Origin: Candidatus Competibacteraceae bacterium
GTDB lineage: Bacteria > Pseudomonadota > Gammaproteobacteria > Competibacterales > Competibacteraceae
Direction of reading: 5' to 3'
NCBI GenBank assembly: GCA_016712625.1
Contig: JADJQQ010000004.1
Coordinates: forward strand, 682,001-746,000
DNA length: 64,000 nt
A program made the translations under genes and the position numbers. This document shows positions 6,633-15,942 of this stretch, piece after piece. The notes under the pieces are model-generated. The model worked only from the letters and a program-made list of their open reading frames with translations, did no database searches and was not told where the DNA came from. Each line of letters opens with the position of its first letter. The first letter of the stretch is position 1.

Positions 6633-8888
6633 CTACGGCGCGGCCGCTCCTTGTGGCAACACCGTGATGGTAAGGGTTTCAGCACGGATCTCCGGACCCA
6701 CCGTAGTGATAATAAACTCTACTTTGGCATCTCCGGTGCCGCCAGTAGACACGGCGGTATAAAGATCGCTCACTGAGATATTTAAAGTAGCAATCCCGTC
6801 CACTCCCGTGACCAGGGGGTTCGGTGTAAAGCTGGCTGTCGGCTCATGTAAGGCATCACGGGCGTCGGCAACCGCCAGATCGGCCTGGGCTTTAGCCAAG
6901 GCATCCTGAGCCGCAATCAAAGCCGTCCGCCACGAGGCACAGCGGGTATCTTCTGGTGGATCATCTTCTCCCGGCTCCGTGGTGCTACAACCAGCAGGAT
7001 TGCTAGCCGATATCGCGTTAAAAGTCGCTTGCGCCGTTGCCAGTGCATTCTTCGCCGCCACCGCCGCATCTTTATCGGGATCGGTGATCACGACCTGGAC
7101 CGACAGCTTCTCACCCGGCAATGGACCGGGCGGGGTAGCGCCATCAAGCAGTTGGATCTGGATATTGCGATCAGTCAAGGCTCCGCCAACCGGTACTTGA
7201 ATGTTCTGATCGCTGGCTGGTATCACCACCAAGGTGGCGCCGGTGGGAACTCCCAAATACCAACTGGTGCATTCGTCACCAAACAGCGTGCTGCCCAACC
7301 GTTCCTTGCCCATGACTGCTCCTACTCTGCCGTCGTTGGCTTCGGCCGTGAGCTTGAAACAACGGCCCAATTGCGTCCGTGGGTAGTTGATGGTGGTTGT
7401 AGCGATGCCATCCTCATCCGTAAACACGGTGATGCCATTTACGTTGTTAGCCACATTACCGGTATAGGGCGGACAACCCACCGTATAGGGTACGGTGAAA
7501 CCGGTATCGTCTACCAGATTGAATGTGTTGAAAACCGCGAGTAGATTACGTTGGGCCTGGCCGTTAATTAACCAGCCGCCCTCTTGGCCAGCCCCGCCTT
7601 CCAGCACCAACTGGCAATTGGTATGCCCACCGAGCAGCGAACTACCTCCGGGAGGCGTGGTGAAGGTATTGCCGCCTTCCTGCGGATTACCATCTTTGGC
7701 AGCAATCGTGAAGGCGCCATGGCCCAAATCCGGATAACCGGTCAACGGTCCGTCCATGAGTCGGAAGGTAATAAACTCGCCCGGAGGCGGCGGATTACCA
7801 AACTCGTCCACAGCCAACACACTGATCGCACGGGTGTACACCGCTCCGGTCGCATCGATACTATCGCCATTGCCTAAAACCAGCGTGTTAGAGCGGGCGA
7901 TAACCGCCCCCGGATAGGGGCCAGTAAAAGTCAGAGAAGCGATTTCACCGCTACCGATCGGAATGGTATCAATATCGCTTACCGAGTTGGCGATGCCATT
8001 GTCTATGTTGTTGTCAGCCCGATCCGCGATGGCGGTAATCGCGACCGTACCCGGCTTGTCGCCGCTATGAAGGGCGATTTCGGCCCGACCATTGATGGTT
8101 CGGGTATTGACGATATCGCCTTCTTCGGTGCCGCCCGCCGCATTAATCGCGGCCAGTTTTTCACCGCCGTTAGGCCGGCTGGGCAACAACTGCAACCGCA
8201 GATTGTTTCCGGCTGGATTCGGCACCGGCTGTCCCGCATCATCCAGCACCACTACCTGAAACCGTTTTACGTCCTCCCGACCTTGACCGGTAATGTACAG
8301 AGGCGAGGGGACAATCTCGAATCCTACCAACGCTGGCTGGCCCGTGCTGACGCCGGGACCAATGTTAATGGCCAGATCAGCAACCACAGTTTCACCCGTA
8401 GCCGGATCTTGGGCTGAGGCACGGAGCACTACCGTGCCTGGCGTATCACCTACATGAAAGTGTCCCGTCACCGTTCCGGTCGTATCTTCGAACACCAAGC
8501 GCCGGAATGCGAGCGGGGTGGTAGCAACCGGCGGGCAGGTTTGGGGTGGAGTTGCCAGACATTCCTCATGCTCGGGGTCGCCGTCCAAATAATATAACGC
8601 ACCGCTGGCCAAACCCGATACGACATCGATCGCTATGTTGGGCGCTGCAAAGAGCCGGTCATTCTTCTTGACCTGCACGGTGATGGTATTGGTGAAAGGC
8701 CCTGAGGGGTCGGGGCCTCTACCCAACAGATTAGCTGGCAAAACCGTCTTATCAGCGGTAATACTGATTTTGAGCGTATCTGTCCCGCCAAAACCGCCAC
8801 CCCCGCCACCCCCGCCGCAACCCGCCAGCATAAAACCGAGCAGCAACAAACCGAACCATCGGAATATCCCGCTAGTCATTGGAAACAC
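6633..8888 (-). CDS. Large secreted lipoprotein with Ig-like repeats, located in the pilus operon
   Basis: This 751-residue protein starts with a signal peptide (hydrophobic WFGLLLLGFMLAGC) ending in a clear lipobox, LAGC, with Cys near residue 23. Eight glycines follow the Cys. The body is rich in beta-type segments resembling bacterial Ig-like (invasin/BIG_1) domains: repeated VVLDDAGQPVPNP-like and VLAVDEFGNPPPPGEF stretches that introduce Ig folds. Several Cys pairs are present. A charged Ala-rich helix around residues 605-690 interrupts the beta regions. It would be anchored in the outer membrane. It is encoded 51 bases after pilQ on the same strand, so a role in pilus assembly, secretin stabilisation or adhesion is inferred. 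The first ATG is at 8888; a second (MTSGIF) is three codons on. Confidence 0.85.
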   Translation of the reverse strand: MFPMTSGIFRWFGLLLLGFMLAGCGGGGGGGGFGGTDTLKISITADKTVLPANLLGRGPDPSGPFTNTITVQVKKNDRLFAAPNIAIDVVSGLASGALYYLDGDPEHEECLATPPQTCPPVATTPLAFRRLVFEDTTGTVTGHFHVGDTPGTVVLRASAQDPATGETVVADLAINIGPGVSTGQPALVGFEIVPSPLYITGQGREDVKRFQVVVLDDAGQPVPNPAGNNLRLQLLPSRPNGGEKLAAINAAGGTEEGDIVNTRTINGRAEIALHSGDKPGTVAITAIADRADNNIDNGIANSVSDIDTIPIGSGEIASLTFTGPYPGAVIARSNTLVLGNGDSIDATGAVYTRAISVLAVDEFGNPPPPGEFITFRLMDGPLTGYPDLGHGAFTIAAKDGNPQEGGNTFTTPPGGSSLLGGHTNCQLVLEGGAGQEGGWLINGQAQRNLLAVFNTFNLVDDTGFTVPYTVGCPPYTGNVANNVNGITVFTDEDGIATTTINYPRTQLGRCFKLTAEANDGRVGAVMGKERLGSTLFGDECTSWYLGVPTGATLVVIPASDQNIQVPVGGALTDRNIQIQLLDGATPPGPLPGEKLSVQVVITDPDKDAAVAAKNALATAQATFNAISASNPAGCSTTEPGEDDPPEDTRCASWRTALIAAQDALAKAQADLAVADARDALHEPTASFTPNPLVTGVDGIATLNISVSDLYTAVSTGGTGDAKVEFIITTVGPEIRAETLTITVLPQGAAAP

Positions 8889-8939
8889 GGAGTATTCTCC
8901 CTTTATATCAGTAAAATTCTATGGAAGCAGAAAAGTCAA

Positions 8940-11234
8940 TTAGGGTTGGACGGCAACCGCACCGTTTTTGAGAATTTGCGGCGTCACAAAAATCAACAAC
9001 TCGCGCTTAACCGTCGTGTTGCTGTTTCTTTGAAATAGGTAGCCCAGTAAGGGAACATCACCCAGCAGCGGCACCTTGTCTTGGCCTTTAGTTTTATTCT
9101 GCTCGAATACACCAACCAGCACGACTGTTTCGCCGTTGTTGACCAGCACCTGCGTTTCCACTTCACGCTTGTCAATGGACGGAATAAAGCCTCCCAAAGC
9201 CTGCTGTACATTGGCGCCGACATCATCCTTGGAAACCTTCAGATCCATCCGCACCCGGTCATCCGGGGTTATCTGGGGAGTGACCTCCAATTTCAGAAAA
9301 GCATCCTTGAATTCGGTGCTGACTTTACCGTCGTCATCAACCTGCGAGTATGGAATTTGTCGACCTTGCAGGATAGTCGCTTTTTTCAAATCAGCCGTCA
9401 CAACTCGCGGATTGGAAAGAATCTCCCCCTTACCCTCGGTTTGCAGGGCCGATAGTTCGAGATCGACCAGATAATCGGCGCCCAAGATGGCGAGCGCCAG
9501 CCGCGCCGGACTACCGCCGCCGGGCGCGGCTGGCAAGGGAACGCCAATACGGTCGCCGAGAGCGGGAATGGTCACTGGGAACGGCTGCCCGGTTGTCCGT
9601 AAATTATTATTGGCGCTGCCGATGATCGTATCGGTGCCCGTTATGCCACCCGTGATGGCGGCAACATTATTGCCAGCATTTCCAACCCCCGTCACCCCAA
9701 ACCGCACCCCGATGTCGCGCGCGAAGTCATCGTTGGCAATCACTACCCGTGAATCGATCATGACTTGCTTGGCGGGTTGATCCAATTTAGTGATGAGATC
9801 ACGAATCTCAGCCAGCTTGTCAGGGACATCCTTGACGATGAGGGTGTTGGTTCGCTCATCTGCCACAACGTCACCCCGCGGCGAGAGAATGCTGGTTTCT
9901 GACGTGGTGGTGGCTTTACCATCAGGGCCGGCGGCGGCAACACCTTTTCTCTTTAACAGTTCCGCTAAATCCTTGGCCTTGGCATAACTCACTTGCATGA
10001 TTTCCGTACGCAACGGTATCAGTTCATCTACGGTCTTGCGCGACTCCAGATCGAGTTTTTCGCGGGCGGCAACTTCTTCCGTCGGCGCGATGAAAATTAC
10101 ATTGCCGTTTTGCCGCATGGTGAGTCCCTTGGTGCGCAGAATAATGTCTAGCGCCTGATCCCAAGGTACGTTTTGTAAGCGCAAGGTCAGATTACCCTTA
10201 ACACTATCGCTGACCACAATGTTGAGGCCCGTGAAATCGGCCAGGATCTGCAAGATCGCCCGCACTTCAATATCCTGAAAATTCAAGGACAGCAGATCAC
10301 CCTTGTATTTCTTTTTGGAAGGATCCAGCATCGCCTCTTTTTCTTCATCTTCTGGCGTTTTCTGTGGCGGACGGACTTCAATCACATAAAGATCGTTGGC
10401 CTGATAGGCCAGATATTCGAATGGAGGATTGGGCTGGATGCTCAAGCGCGCATTATTTCCACGATTAAGCGCTTCCACGAAAGTAACGGGAGTAGCAAAA
10501 TCAGTCACATCCAGCCGCCGCTGCTGCCCGCGAGGCAGCGATGCGCTCTGGAAATCGGCAATGATTTGGTTGCCTTCCTGCCGAACATCCACCGGGATAC
10601 TGGGGTTGGACAGTTTGACCGTAATCACGCCCTGGCCCGCTGGACCACGCCGAAAACTGAGGTCTCCGATGCTACGCGGGGTAATAATCGGAGCCGCTTC
10701 GGTCCGCCGCGGCGCCGCCGCGGCCGCAACCGATACGGCAGGCGTCGCGGCTGGAGTTCTGGCTACCGCGGTGCCCGCATTATCCAAAGTCAACAGCACC
10801 GAATCGCCTCGAACCTGAATGTTGAACGGCACCAATCGAGCTAGACTTAAGGAGGCGCGAGTTCGATCAGAGCCTTCCAATACGCTAATTCTGTCAGCCA
10901 CCCCAACATTAATCGCCTGCTGGCGCGTACTGAGTCCGTTGCGGGTTTCCAAAAAATCCAGCACGATCCGCGCCGGTTCGTTAACGGTGAAACTACTCGG
11001 CGCCGCTTTCGGCGCTTCCGATAACTTGAACCGAACCTGCAAACGGTTGCCGGCCAACGGACTAATATCGACGGCCTGCAATACCGATTGACGTTCGGCG
11101 GTATCGGCGGCGATTGCTGGCTGATCCCAGCCACCCCCTAGAATCAATCCTAAAACCAGCACCAGCAACCACGGTAGCCGCCCACCGCCCGACCGCCGGT
11201 CATGCTGGCCTTCGCTCATGGACCTGCTTGTCAT
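8940..11234 (-). CDS. pilQ: Type IV pilus secretin PilQ
   Basis: PilQ forms the outer-membrane ring through which the type IV pilus passes. The start at 11234 is chosen because AAGGGGG lies seven bases upstream; the frame itself opens at 11255. A signal peptide (LPWLLVLVLGLILGGGW) is followed by two AMIN-like peptidoglycan-binding regions (about residues 45-150 and 190-285). Then come the N0/STN region (LSLNFQDIEVRAILQILADF), an N1 domain (VIPL-type LIPLRTEIMQVSYAKA) and the C-terminal secretin domain (GEILSNPRVV, then LVNNGETVVLVGVFE and VPLLGDVPLLGYLF). It is the last of the five pil genes and precedes the lipoprotein gene. Confidence 0.95.
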   Translation of the reverse strand: MTSRSMSEGQHDRRSGGGRLPWLLVLVLGLILGGGWDQPAIAADTAERQSVLQAVDISPLAGNRLQVRFKLSEAPKAAPSSFTVNEPARIVLDFLETRNGLSTRQQAINVGVADRISVLEGSDRTRASLSLARLVPFNIQVRGDSVLLTLDNAGTAVARTPAATPAVSVAAAAAPRRTEAAPIITPRSIGDLSFRRGPAGQGVITVKLSNPSIPVDVRQEGNQIIADFQSASLPRGQQRRLDVTDFATPVTFVEALNRGNNARLSIQPNPPFEYLAYQANDLYVIEVRPPQKTPEDEEKEAMLDPSKKKYKGDLLSLNFQDIEVRAILQILADFTGLNIVVSDSVKGNLTLRLQNVPWDQALDIILRTKGLTMRQNGNVIFIAPTEEVAAREKLDLESRKTVDELIPLRTEIMQVSYAKAKDLAELLKRKGVAAAGPDGKATTTSETSILSPRGDVVADERTNTLIVKDVPDKLAEIRDLITKLDQPAKQVMIDSRVVIANDDFARDIGVRFGVTGVGNAGNNVAAITGGITGTDTIIGSANNNLRTTGQPFPVTIPALGDRIGVPLPAAPGGGSPARLALAILGADYLVDLELSALQTEGKGEILSNPRVVTADLKKATILQGRQIPYSQVDDDGKVSTEFKDAFLKLEVTPQITPDDRVRMDLKVSKDDVGANVQQALGGFIPSIDKREVETQVLVNNGETVVLVGVFEQNKTKGQDKVPLLGDVPLLGYLFQRNSNTTVKRELLIFVTPQILKNGAVAVQP

Positions 11235-11251
11235 GACACTGCCCCCTTGTA

Positions 11252-11833
11252 TCATTGGGTAAGCGACAGGAACGTATCCCGTTCCTGCCAGCGTCCGGGC
11301 CCATCCGGAACGATCTCCTTCAGATCAACCCGCTGTTCCGTAACATTGAGAATCTTGCCGTGGTTGGTACCCAAAAAATTATTTTTCTGAACGCGATGCA
11401 CCACACCATCTGGAGCCAAAACCAAGGCCCACAGATCCCTACCCCCCCCCATCCGAAAAGTACCCATCATCTTAAGGGATCCGAGCGAATACTTCTCAAG
11501 CTCCTCACGCACTCGATTGGGATCGGGCCGAACGCCGGTGTAACTACCCCTAGCCATCGCCTCCTGCGTCATTTCCAACTCCTCCTCTTGAGCAAAAGGC
11601 GCTACCAGAAAAGGATCTTTAATGCCCTGCGCCGTATAGGAAAACGGCGTATAAGGCTTGATTTCAGGCGGCGGATCGGGTTTTCTAACCGGCGTCTCGC
11701 GTTTGGTTTGTTCCACAAATCGCTGTAAATCGGTCAGATCCTGCTGCGCGCATCCTGCCAGCGCCGCTGTCAGCGCCACAACCATTAAACTACTCGATAC
11801 CGCAGTAGAATCCGGACGAAAACGCGCGTTCAT
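11252..11833 (-). CDS. pilP: Type IV pilus inner-membrane lipoprotein PilP
   Basis: PilP links the PilN-PilO inner-membrane complex to the PilQ secretin. The 193-residue product has a signal peptide with lipobox LAGC (Cys near residue 28), a Pro-rich extended linker (KPDPPPEIKPYTPF) and a C-terminal beta domain. That domain shows the family hallmark LEKYSLGSLKMMGTF and ends in WQERDTFLSL. The start overlaps the pilO stop by 4 bases (ATGA), and the stop is close to the pilQ start, consistent with one operon. Confidence 0.93.
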   Translation of the reverse strand: MNARFRPDSTAVSSSLMVVALTAALAGCAQQDLTDLQRFVEQTKRETPVRKPDPPPEIKPYTPFSYTAQGIKDPFLVAPFAQEEELEMTQEAMARGSYTGVRPDPNRVREELEKYSLGSLKMMGTFRMGGGRDLWALVLAPDGVVHRVQKNNFLGTNHGKILNVTEQRVDLKEIVPDGPGRWQERDTFLSLTQ

Positions 11834-12552
11834 TTTGTATCAGCCCCCTGCTTTTGCCCCTGCTGCTTAGCCCCAGCCCCCTGCTGTTGCTTCCCCCCAG
11901 CCCCAGCTGGCGCACTCCCCTCTTCCATATAGCGATAGGTCTGTAAAGTGGCCTGGATTGTCAATTGCCCCGGATTTTCCTTTTCAGGTTTTGCTCCGGT
12001 TTTTAGCGCTTTGGAAGCCGCGGTAGAAACAGGACTGGCAAGCGTCGCATTCTCGAGCGTTACAATGCGGGGCAATGCCGCCACACCGCTTACAAAGGCG
12101 CCGAACTGATGGTATGTTCCCTGGGCCTTGATCGTTATCGGCTTGGCCGCATAAAAATCTCGCGGTTGCTCGGCTTCCGGCTTGAACATCTCGAACTCCA
12201 AACCGTTTTTCTTACCGGTGTCAGAGATGTTCTCCAGTAATTCTGGCATCTCGGTGCCAGTCGGCAATTGCCGCAGCATCACCTGCAAATCCGCCTCCAT
12301 TTGCTTGAGCTGCATCCGAAACGACTCAAGATTGGCGGTAACTCGCTGCTTTTCAATGAAATCTTGCCGCAGCTGTTGCTCTTCTAGGGTTACCCGGTCC
12401 AACTCGACCAGCTGGTCGCTGGTAAAAAAGTAGTATCCCGCTCCTAATACGGCGGCCATCACCAGAACCGCGAGCACTAGCTTGCCCGCCAGCGGCCAAT
12501 CGCCGGCTTCGCGCAGATCGATATCGCTGAGGTTGATCTCGGATAGGTTCAT
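11830..12552 (-). CDS. pilO: Type IV pilus assembly protein PilO
   Basis: PilO is a bitopic inner-membrane protein that dimerises with PilN and helps align the pilus machine. A short cytoplasmic N-terminus precedes one membrane helix (about residues 25-47, LVLAVLVMAAVLGAGYYFF). A coiled coil follows (VTLEEQQLRQDFIEKQ), then the globular domain (PTGTEMPELLENISDTGKK, YHQFGAFVSGVAALPRIVTL). The last ~25 residues are rich in Gln, Gly and Lys, an unusual low-complexity tail. The stop overlaps pilP and the start lies 3 bases after the pilN stop. Confidence 0.93.
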   Translation of the reverse strand: MNLSEINLSDIDLREAGDWPLAGKLVLAVLVMAAVLGAGYYFFTSDQLVELDRVTLEEQQLRQDFIEKQRVTANLESFRMQLKQMEADLQVMLRQLPTGTEMPELLENISDTGKKNGLEFEMFKPEAEQPRDFYAAKPITIKAQGTYHQFGAFVSGVAALPRIVTLENATLASPVSTAASKALKTGAKPEKENPGQLTIQATLQTYRYMEEGSAPAGAGGKQQQGAGAKQQGQKQGADTK

Positions 12553-12555
12553 CGA

Positions 12556-13128
12556 TTACTTACCTCCCGCCTCTGGCTGATCGCCTCCCAACTTGAGCGG
12601 AACAACCAGATCGAATACCCGCGCTTGGACGCTGTTATTCACATTTCGGGTTTCGATCACCTGCAGCGCGGGTTCGCCAAACAGACTGGTGCCGCGAATA
12701 TTGCGCATGAAATCAGAAATTACATTGTCGGAACGAGCGATACCCTTGAGCGCGACCTGATTCTCAACGGTCCTGAATTCAGCCAAATAGATATCCTGCG
12801 GAACCAACCGAACCAATTTATCCAGCATCTGCACCATACCAGGACGGCTGGTTTGCAATTTTTGTATGACGGTCAGGCGCTCCACCAGGCGGGTTTTGGT
12901 TTTTTGCAGCTCTTGCAACTCTTCAGCCGCTTTTTTGAGCCTGGCAATCTCACCCCGCAGGTAGTTGTTCCGTTCCTGCTGATATTCGATCCGATTGGCC
13001 ATTTCGGTGTAGCCCAGAAATACGATTCCCAACGCAACCAAGCCCGCGGCGACCAGCATCGAGATCAACTCCCGCTGCCGTTGGACGCGGCGCACCTCTC
13101 GCCAAGGCAACAAATTGATGCGGGTCAT
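12556..13128 (-). CDS. pilN: Type IV pilus assembly protein PilN
   Basis: PilN binds cytoplasmic PilM through its N-terminal motif, here TRINLLPWRE, and pairs with PilO in the periplasm. One membrane helix (about residues 22-42) is followed by a coiled coil (LKKAAEELQELQKTKTRLVE) and a PilN fold (LVRLVPQDIYLAEF, VALKGIARSDNVISDFM). The ATG at 13128 is preferred because it gives the family-typical MTRINLLPWR and sits 1 base after the pilM stop; an in-frame TTG at 13137 would overlap pilM. Confidence 0.92.
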   Translation of the reverse strand: MTRINLLPWREVRRVQRQRELISMLVAAGLVALGIVFLGYTEMANRIEYQQERNNYLRGEIARLKKAAEELQELQKTKTRLVERLTVIQKLQTSRPGMVQMLDKLVRLVPQDIYLAEFRTVENQVALKGIARSDNVISDFMRNIRGTSLFGEPALQVIETRNVNNSVQARVFDLVVPLKLGGDQPEAGGK

Positions 13129-13129
13129 G

Positions 13130-14239
13130 TCAGTCAAAGCTCCTTAGGGCCAGTCCCCCAGCAATCGCGAGCAGCGGCGCATCGCGCAATAAAGCATTGC
13201 TATTTACCTTGGCCGCGCTACCCATGTTCTTGAAGGGGCTAGCAACGACCGCGCTGATTCCCAGTACATCCGCGACCACCCGATCCAGCCCCACGATCGT
13301 AGCACCGCCACCAACCAGGACAATTGTATCCACATTATAGCGTCCTGAAGCATACTGGTCGGAAGAAAAAAAGAATTGCAGCCCGTGTCCTATTTGCTCG
13401 GCCAGCATTTGCTTGAAGGGCTCCAGAGTCACCGTGACAATATCGTCGGCTATCTGTCCGGTACGCTTCATTTGCTCGGCCTGTTCTCGCGAGACTCCGT
13501 GAGACTCGGCGATCCGAATGGTTAACTGATCGCAGCCAAACCCCTGCTCCCGCGTGAAAATGACCCGATCTTCTTGAAGAACGTATAAGTTAGTCATGGT
13601 CGCGCCAATGTCCACCAGGGCAGTGAGTCCCTCTCGCGGCGCCTTGGCCAAATTAATTGGCCCGCCGCTATCGCCGCTGGTTTTAGGGAGCGCATCCATG
13701 AACAAACGGAACATATTTTCCAGCGCATACACCTCGACATCGACAATCACTGGAACTAAACCCGCCTCCTTGAGGGCTGCTTCTCGCGTATACACATTCT
13801 CCTTGCGAGAAGCCACCAACATGACATCCTGCATGTCGTTGTTGGTCTGAGATCGGCCTTTCACTTCGAAATCCAGATAAACCTCCTCAATAGGATATGG
13901 AATATACTGTGATGCCTCGATCGGCATATTGATTTCGATGTCGCTTTCCTTGAATTCAGCCGGCATGGGTACGGCGCGGGTAATGACGCTTGATGTCGGT
14001 ACAGCAACGGCGGCGCGGCGCAAGCGGGTCCCTGATTTTCGCCAGGCCCGTTTGATCACCTCACCCACTTCGCCGGGATCAGCAAGATTGCGATCATCCA
14101 TCGCGCCCTCGTTCATGGGTTCGATGGCGAAGGCTTCGACCCGAAACCGCGACCCCGAACGACTCAGCTCGACCAACTTGACTGCTGATGGACTGATGTC
14201 GATGCCCAGAATGGGTTCATTACGCTTGAACAGAGCCAA
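13130..14239 (-). CDS. pilM: Type IV pilus assembly ATPase-fold protein PilM
   Basis: PilM is a cytoplasmic actin/FtsA-like protein that recruits the PilN tail. The 369-residue product begins MALFKRNEPILGIDISPSAV, with the phosphate-1 motif GIDIS. It shows EINMPIEASQYIPYP, the second phosphate motif LVDIGATMTNLYVL and the adenosine motif VLVGGGATIVGLDRV. It is the first gene of pilMNOPQ. In many gammaproteobacteria a divergent ponA gene sits upstream; here the neighbour is a hypothetical gene instead. The 220 bases upstream should hold the operon promoter. Confidence 0.95.
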   Translation of the reverse strand: MALFKRNEPILGIDISPSAVKLVELSRSGSRFRVEAFAIEPMNEGAMDDRNLADPGEVGEVIKRAWRKSGTRLRRAAVAVPTSSVITRAVPMPAEFKESDIEINMPIEASQYIPYPIEEVYLDFEVKGRSQTNNDMQDVMLVASRKENVYTREAALKEAGLVPVIVDVEVYALENMFRLFMDALPKTSGDSGGPINLAKAPREGLTALVDIGATMTNLYVLQEDRVIFTREQGFGCDQLTIRIAESHGVSREQAEQMKRTGQIADDIVTVTLEPFKQMLAEQIGHGLQFFFSSDQYASGRYNVDTIVLVGGGATIVGLDRVVADVLGISAVVASPFKNMGSAAKVNSNALLRDAPLLAIAGGLALRSFD

Positions 14240-14463
14240 TTTTGCATCCTCAAACTTGATTCAGATCGGACGAATCAATCGCACCCAGTGAATATAGCAA
14301 ACAACCAAGGGAAAGCGGGGAAGTTTCAAGGCATCTTTAATTCAAGGATAAAGTCCAGTTGATCGCCCTGGGCCTGATATCCTTTATCCTCACGCGGCGA
14401 ACACAGCCCTAATGGCGCTCGCCACCCCCCTGCTAACCACCTGCCCGCACGCCGGAATTGCTT

Positions 14464-15111
14464 ATGGTCCGCCGCTATCGCAACCACCATCGACTGAAAA
14501 CTTTGCTAGCCCAGGAATGTGCCCGACTCATGGCGGAAGAGGGAATCAAGGATTTTCGAACCGCCAAGCGCAAGGCGGCCCTCCGCTTGGCGGTGACCGA
14601 TAAAGCCGCCTTACCCGACAATGCCGAGATCGAACAGGCTCTGATCGATTATCAGCGACTATTCCATGCTAAGCGCCAAGCAACCCACTTGCGCGGCTTA
14701 CGTGAAACCGCTTTGGAAGCAATGGGTTTCCTGGCAAGCTTTCGGCCCAAGCTGGTTGGCTCCGTATTAAGTGGAACCGCTGGCCCACATGCGGATGTTC
14801 AGCTGCACCTTTTCGCTGATACCCCCAAAGACGTATTGCTGTTTTTGATGGAGCACCGCATCCCTCTGGAAACCGCCGAGCGCCATCTTAAACTGAATAA
14901 TGGCGATCAAGTCACTCTGCCGGTCTTTCGCTTTGGAGCCGGCGAGACTGGGATCGACCTCACAATATTTGGGCCGCTCGATGAGCGAGAAGCCCCGTGT
15001 AGTCCGGTCGATGGCCGGCCCCTGCGGAGGGCCGGCCGCGCCGAAATAGAGGCTCTATTAGCTACCGATCAAATTTTACCATCATCTCCCCAAGTGCAAC
15101 CGGATCGGTAA
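14464..15111 (+). CDS. Conserved hypothetical protein, nucleotidyltransferase-like
   Basis: The 215-residue product starts VRRYRNHHRLKTLLAQECAR after the ATG at 14464. The N-terminal half is helical and basic (LMAEEGIKDFRTAKRKAA). The middle (FRPKLVGSVLSGTAGPHAD) has the G-S plus D pattern seen in nucleotidyltransferase folds, followed by LHLFADTPKDVLLFLMEH. The C-terminus has SPVDGRPLRRAGRAEIEALL. I recognise the pattern as a conserved gammaproteobacterial hypothetical but cannot name a reaction. The frame opens two codons earlier with TTG; the ATG is preferred. Confidence 0.75.
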   Translation: MVRRYRNHHRLKTLLAQECARLMAEEGIKDFRTAKRKAALRLAVTDKAALPDNAEIEQALIDYQRLFHAKRQATHLRGLRETALEAMGFLASFRPKLVGSVLSGTAGPHADVQLHLFADTPKDVLLFLMEHRIPLETAERHLKLNNGDQVTLPVFRFGAGETGIDLTIFGPLDEREAPCSPVDGRPLRRAGRAEIEALLATDQILPSSPQVQPDR

Positions 15112-15247
15112 TTTCCGCCAACCAAATCCCCTTTTTGATGCCTCCGCATGCGAGCTGGGAGCCAAACTTTCCCGCTTAATGGCCCAGCGTAACCAAAATA
15201 ATTGGTTACCTTGCTTGTTCGCTTTAAGTTTAAACCCGAATTCTAAA

Positions 15248-15505
15248 TTAGTTTGGGTGCGTATCGATAAAGTGCTTCAGCACGAGCTTTAACTTTAGTG
15301 CTTTCTCAGGATGGCCATGCCGGCGCGCCTCCTCGATATCGTCCAAGATGATACTCTTGATTGCTGGAACACCCTCAGCCGTGTGAACCAGGTAACTACC
15401 CATCTCCAAAGCCGCCATTTCTGGCAGACGTTCGTGCTCGGCAATAGCCTCGATTTCTTCTTCGGTGAGATCGCTCGCTTCCACGCAATCTTCATAACTC
15501 AACAT
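15248..15505 (-). CDS. Small conserved acidic hypothetical protein
   Basis: This is an 85-residue, acidic, soluble protein without membrane segments: MLSYEDCVEASDLTEEEIEA at the start and KALKLKLVLKHFIDTHPN at the end. It looks fully helical. GAGGAGG lies about 7 bases upstream of the ATG, a strong ribosome binding site that supports real translation. No function is proposed. It is transcribed away from the gene-poor region to its right. Confidence 0.7.
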   Translation of the reverse strand: MLSYEDCVEASDLTEEEIEAIAEHERLPEMAALEMGSYLVHTAEGVPAIKSIILDDIEEARRHGHPEKALKLKLVLKHFIDTHPN

Positions 15506-15942
15506 GGTGTGTCCTCCTCTATGTTATAAAAATTACAATCGCTTACCTAAGGAGACATGCCAATGGCCCCATCAGTCCCGGATGATGAATTTCACTACAA
15601 GGTTAAACCTGCTGGCCTATCCATACAAGAAAAATCCGCATTAAAAATGTGTTTATTCCTATTTTAAGTTCTAGAATGGTTCTAAGTTTTCAAATTCTTG
15701 GGAAAGGCGCGCCAGCGAATGAGTGATAGTGGTTTATCCTAATTTACGACAGCTTGCGCATTTGGTTATCTTAACAAAAATTAACAACATATTATTAGCC
15801 GACTGATGCAAGAAAGATATATTGAAGTGCGGAGCCAGTCCATATCCTATGTATGGTTAGGGATAAATTCCGTGGCGACTCGTTCTATGATCTTGGCTTG
15901 CGTCCATCCTACCCAGTTAGCCGCGAAGATGGCGGAGAGCCT
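15506..15942. other. Gene-poor AT-rich gap
   Basis: Apart from a 34-codon frame with a good ribosome binding site (15563-15667), no gene is visible. The stretch 15640-15840 is AT-rich with A/T runs and stops in all frames. It may hold promoters for the flanking small genes, but no clear sigma-70 pair was identified. Confidence 0.5.
15563..15667 (+). CDS. Possible 34-residue small ORF
   Basis: AAGGAG at 15549-15554 stands 8 bases before an ATG that opens 34 codons (MAPSVPDDEFHYKVKPAGLS, then a short hydrophobic end). The ribosome binding site is close to ideal, but the peptide has no recognised family and could be a gene start cut short by decay or by a miscounted base. Confidence 0.3.
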   Translation: MAPSVPDDEFHYKVKPAGLSIQEKSALKMCLFLF

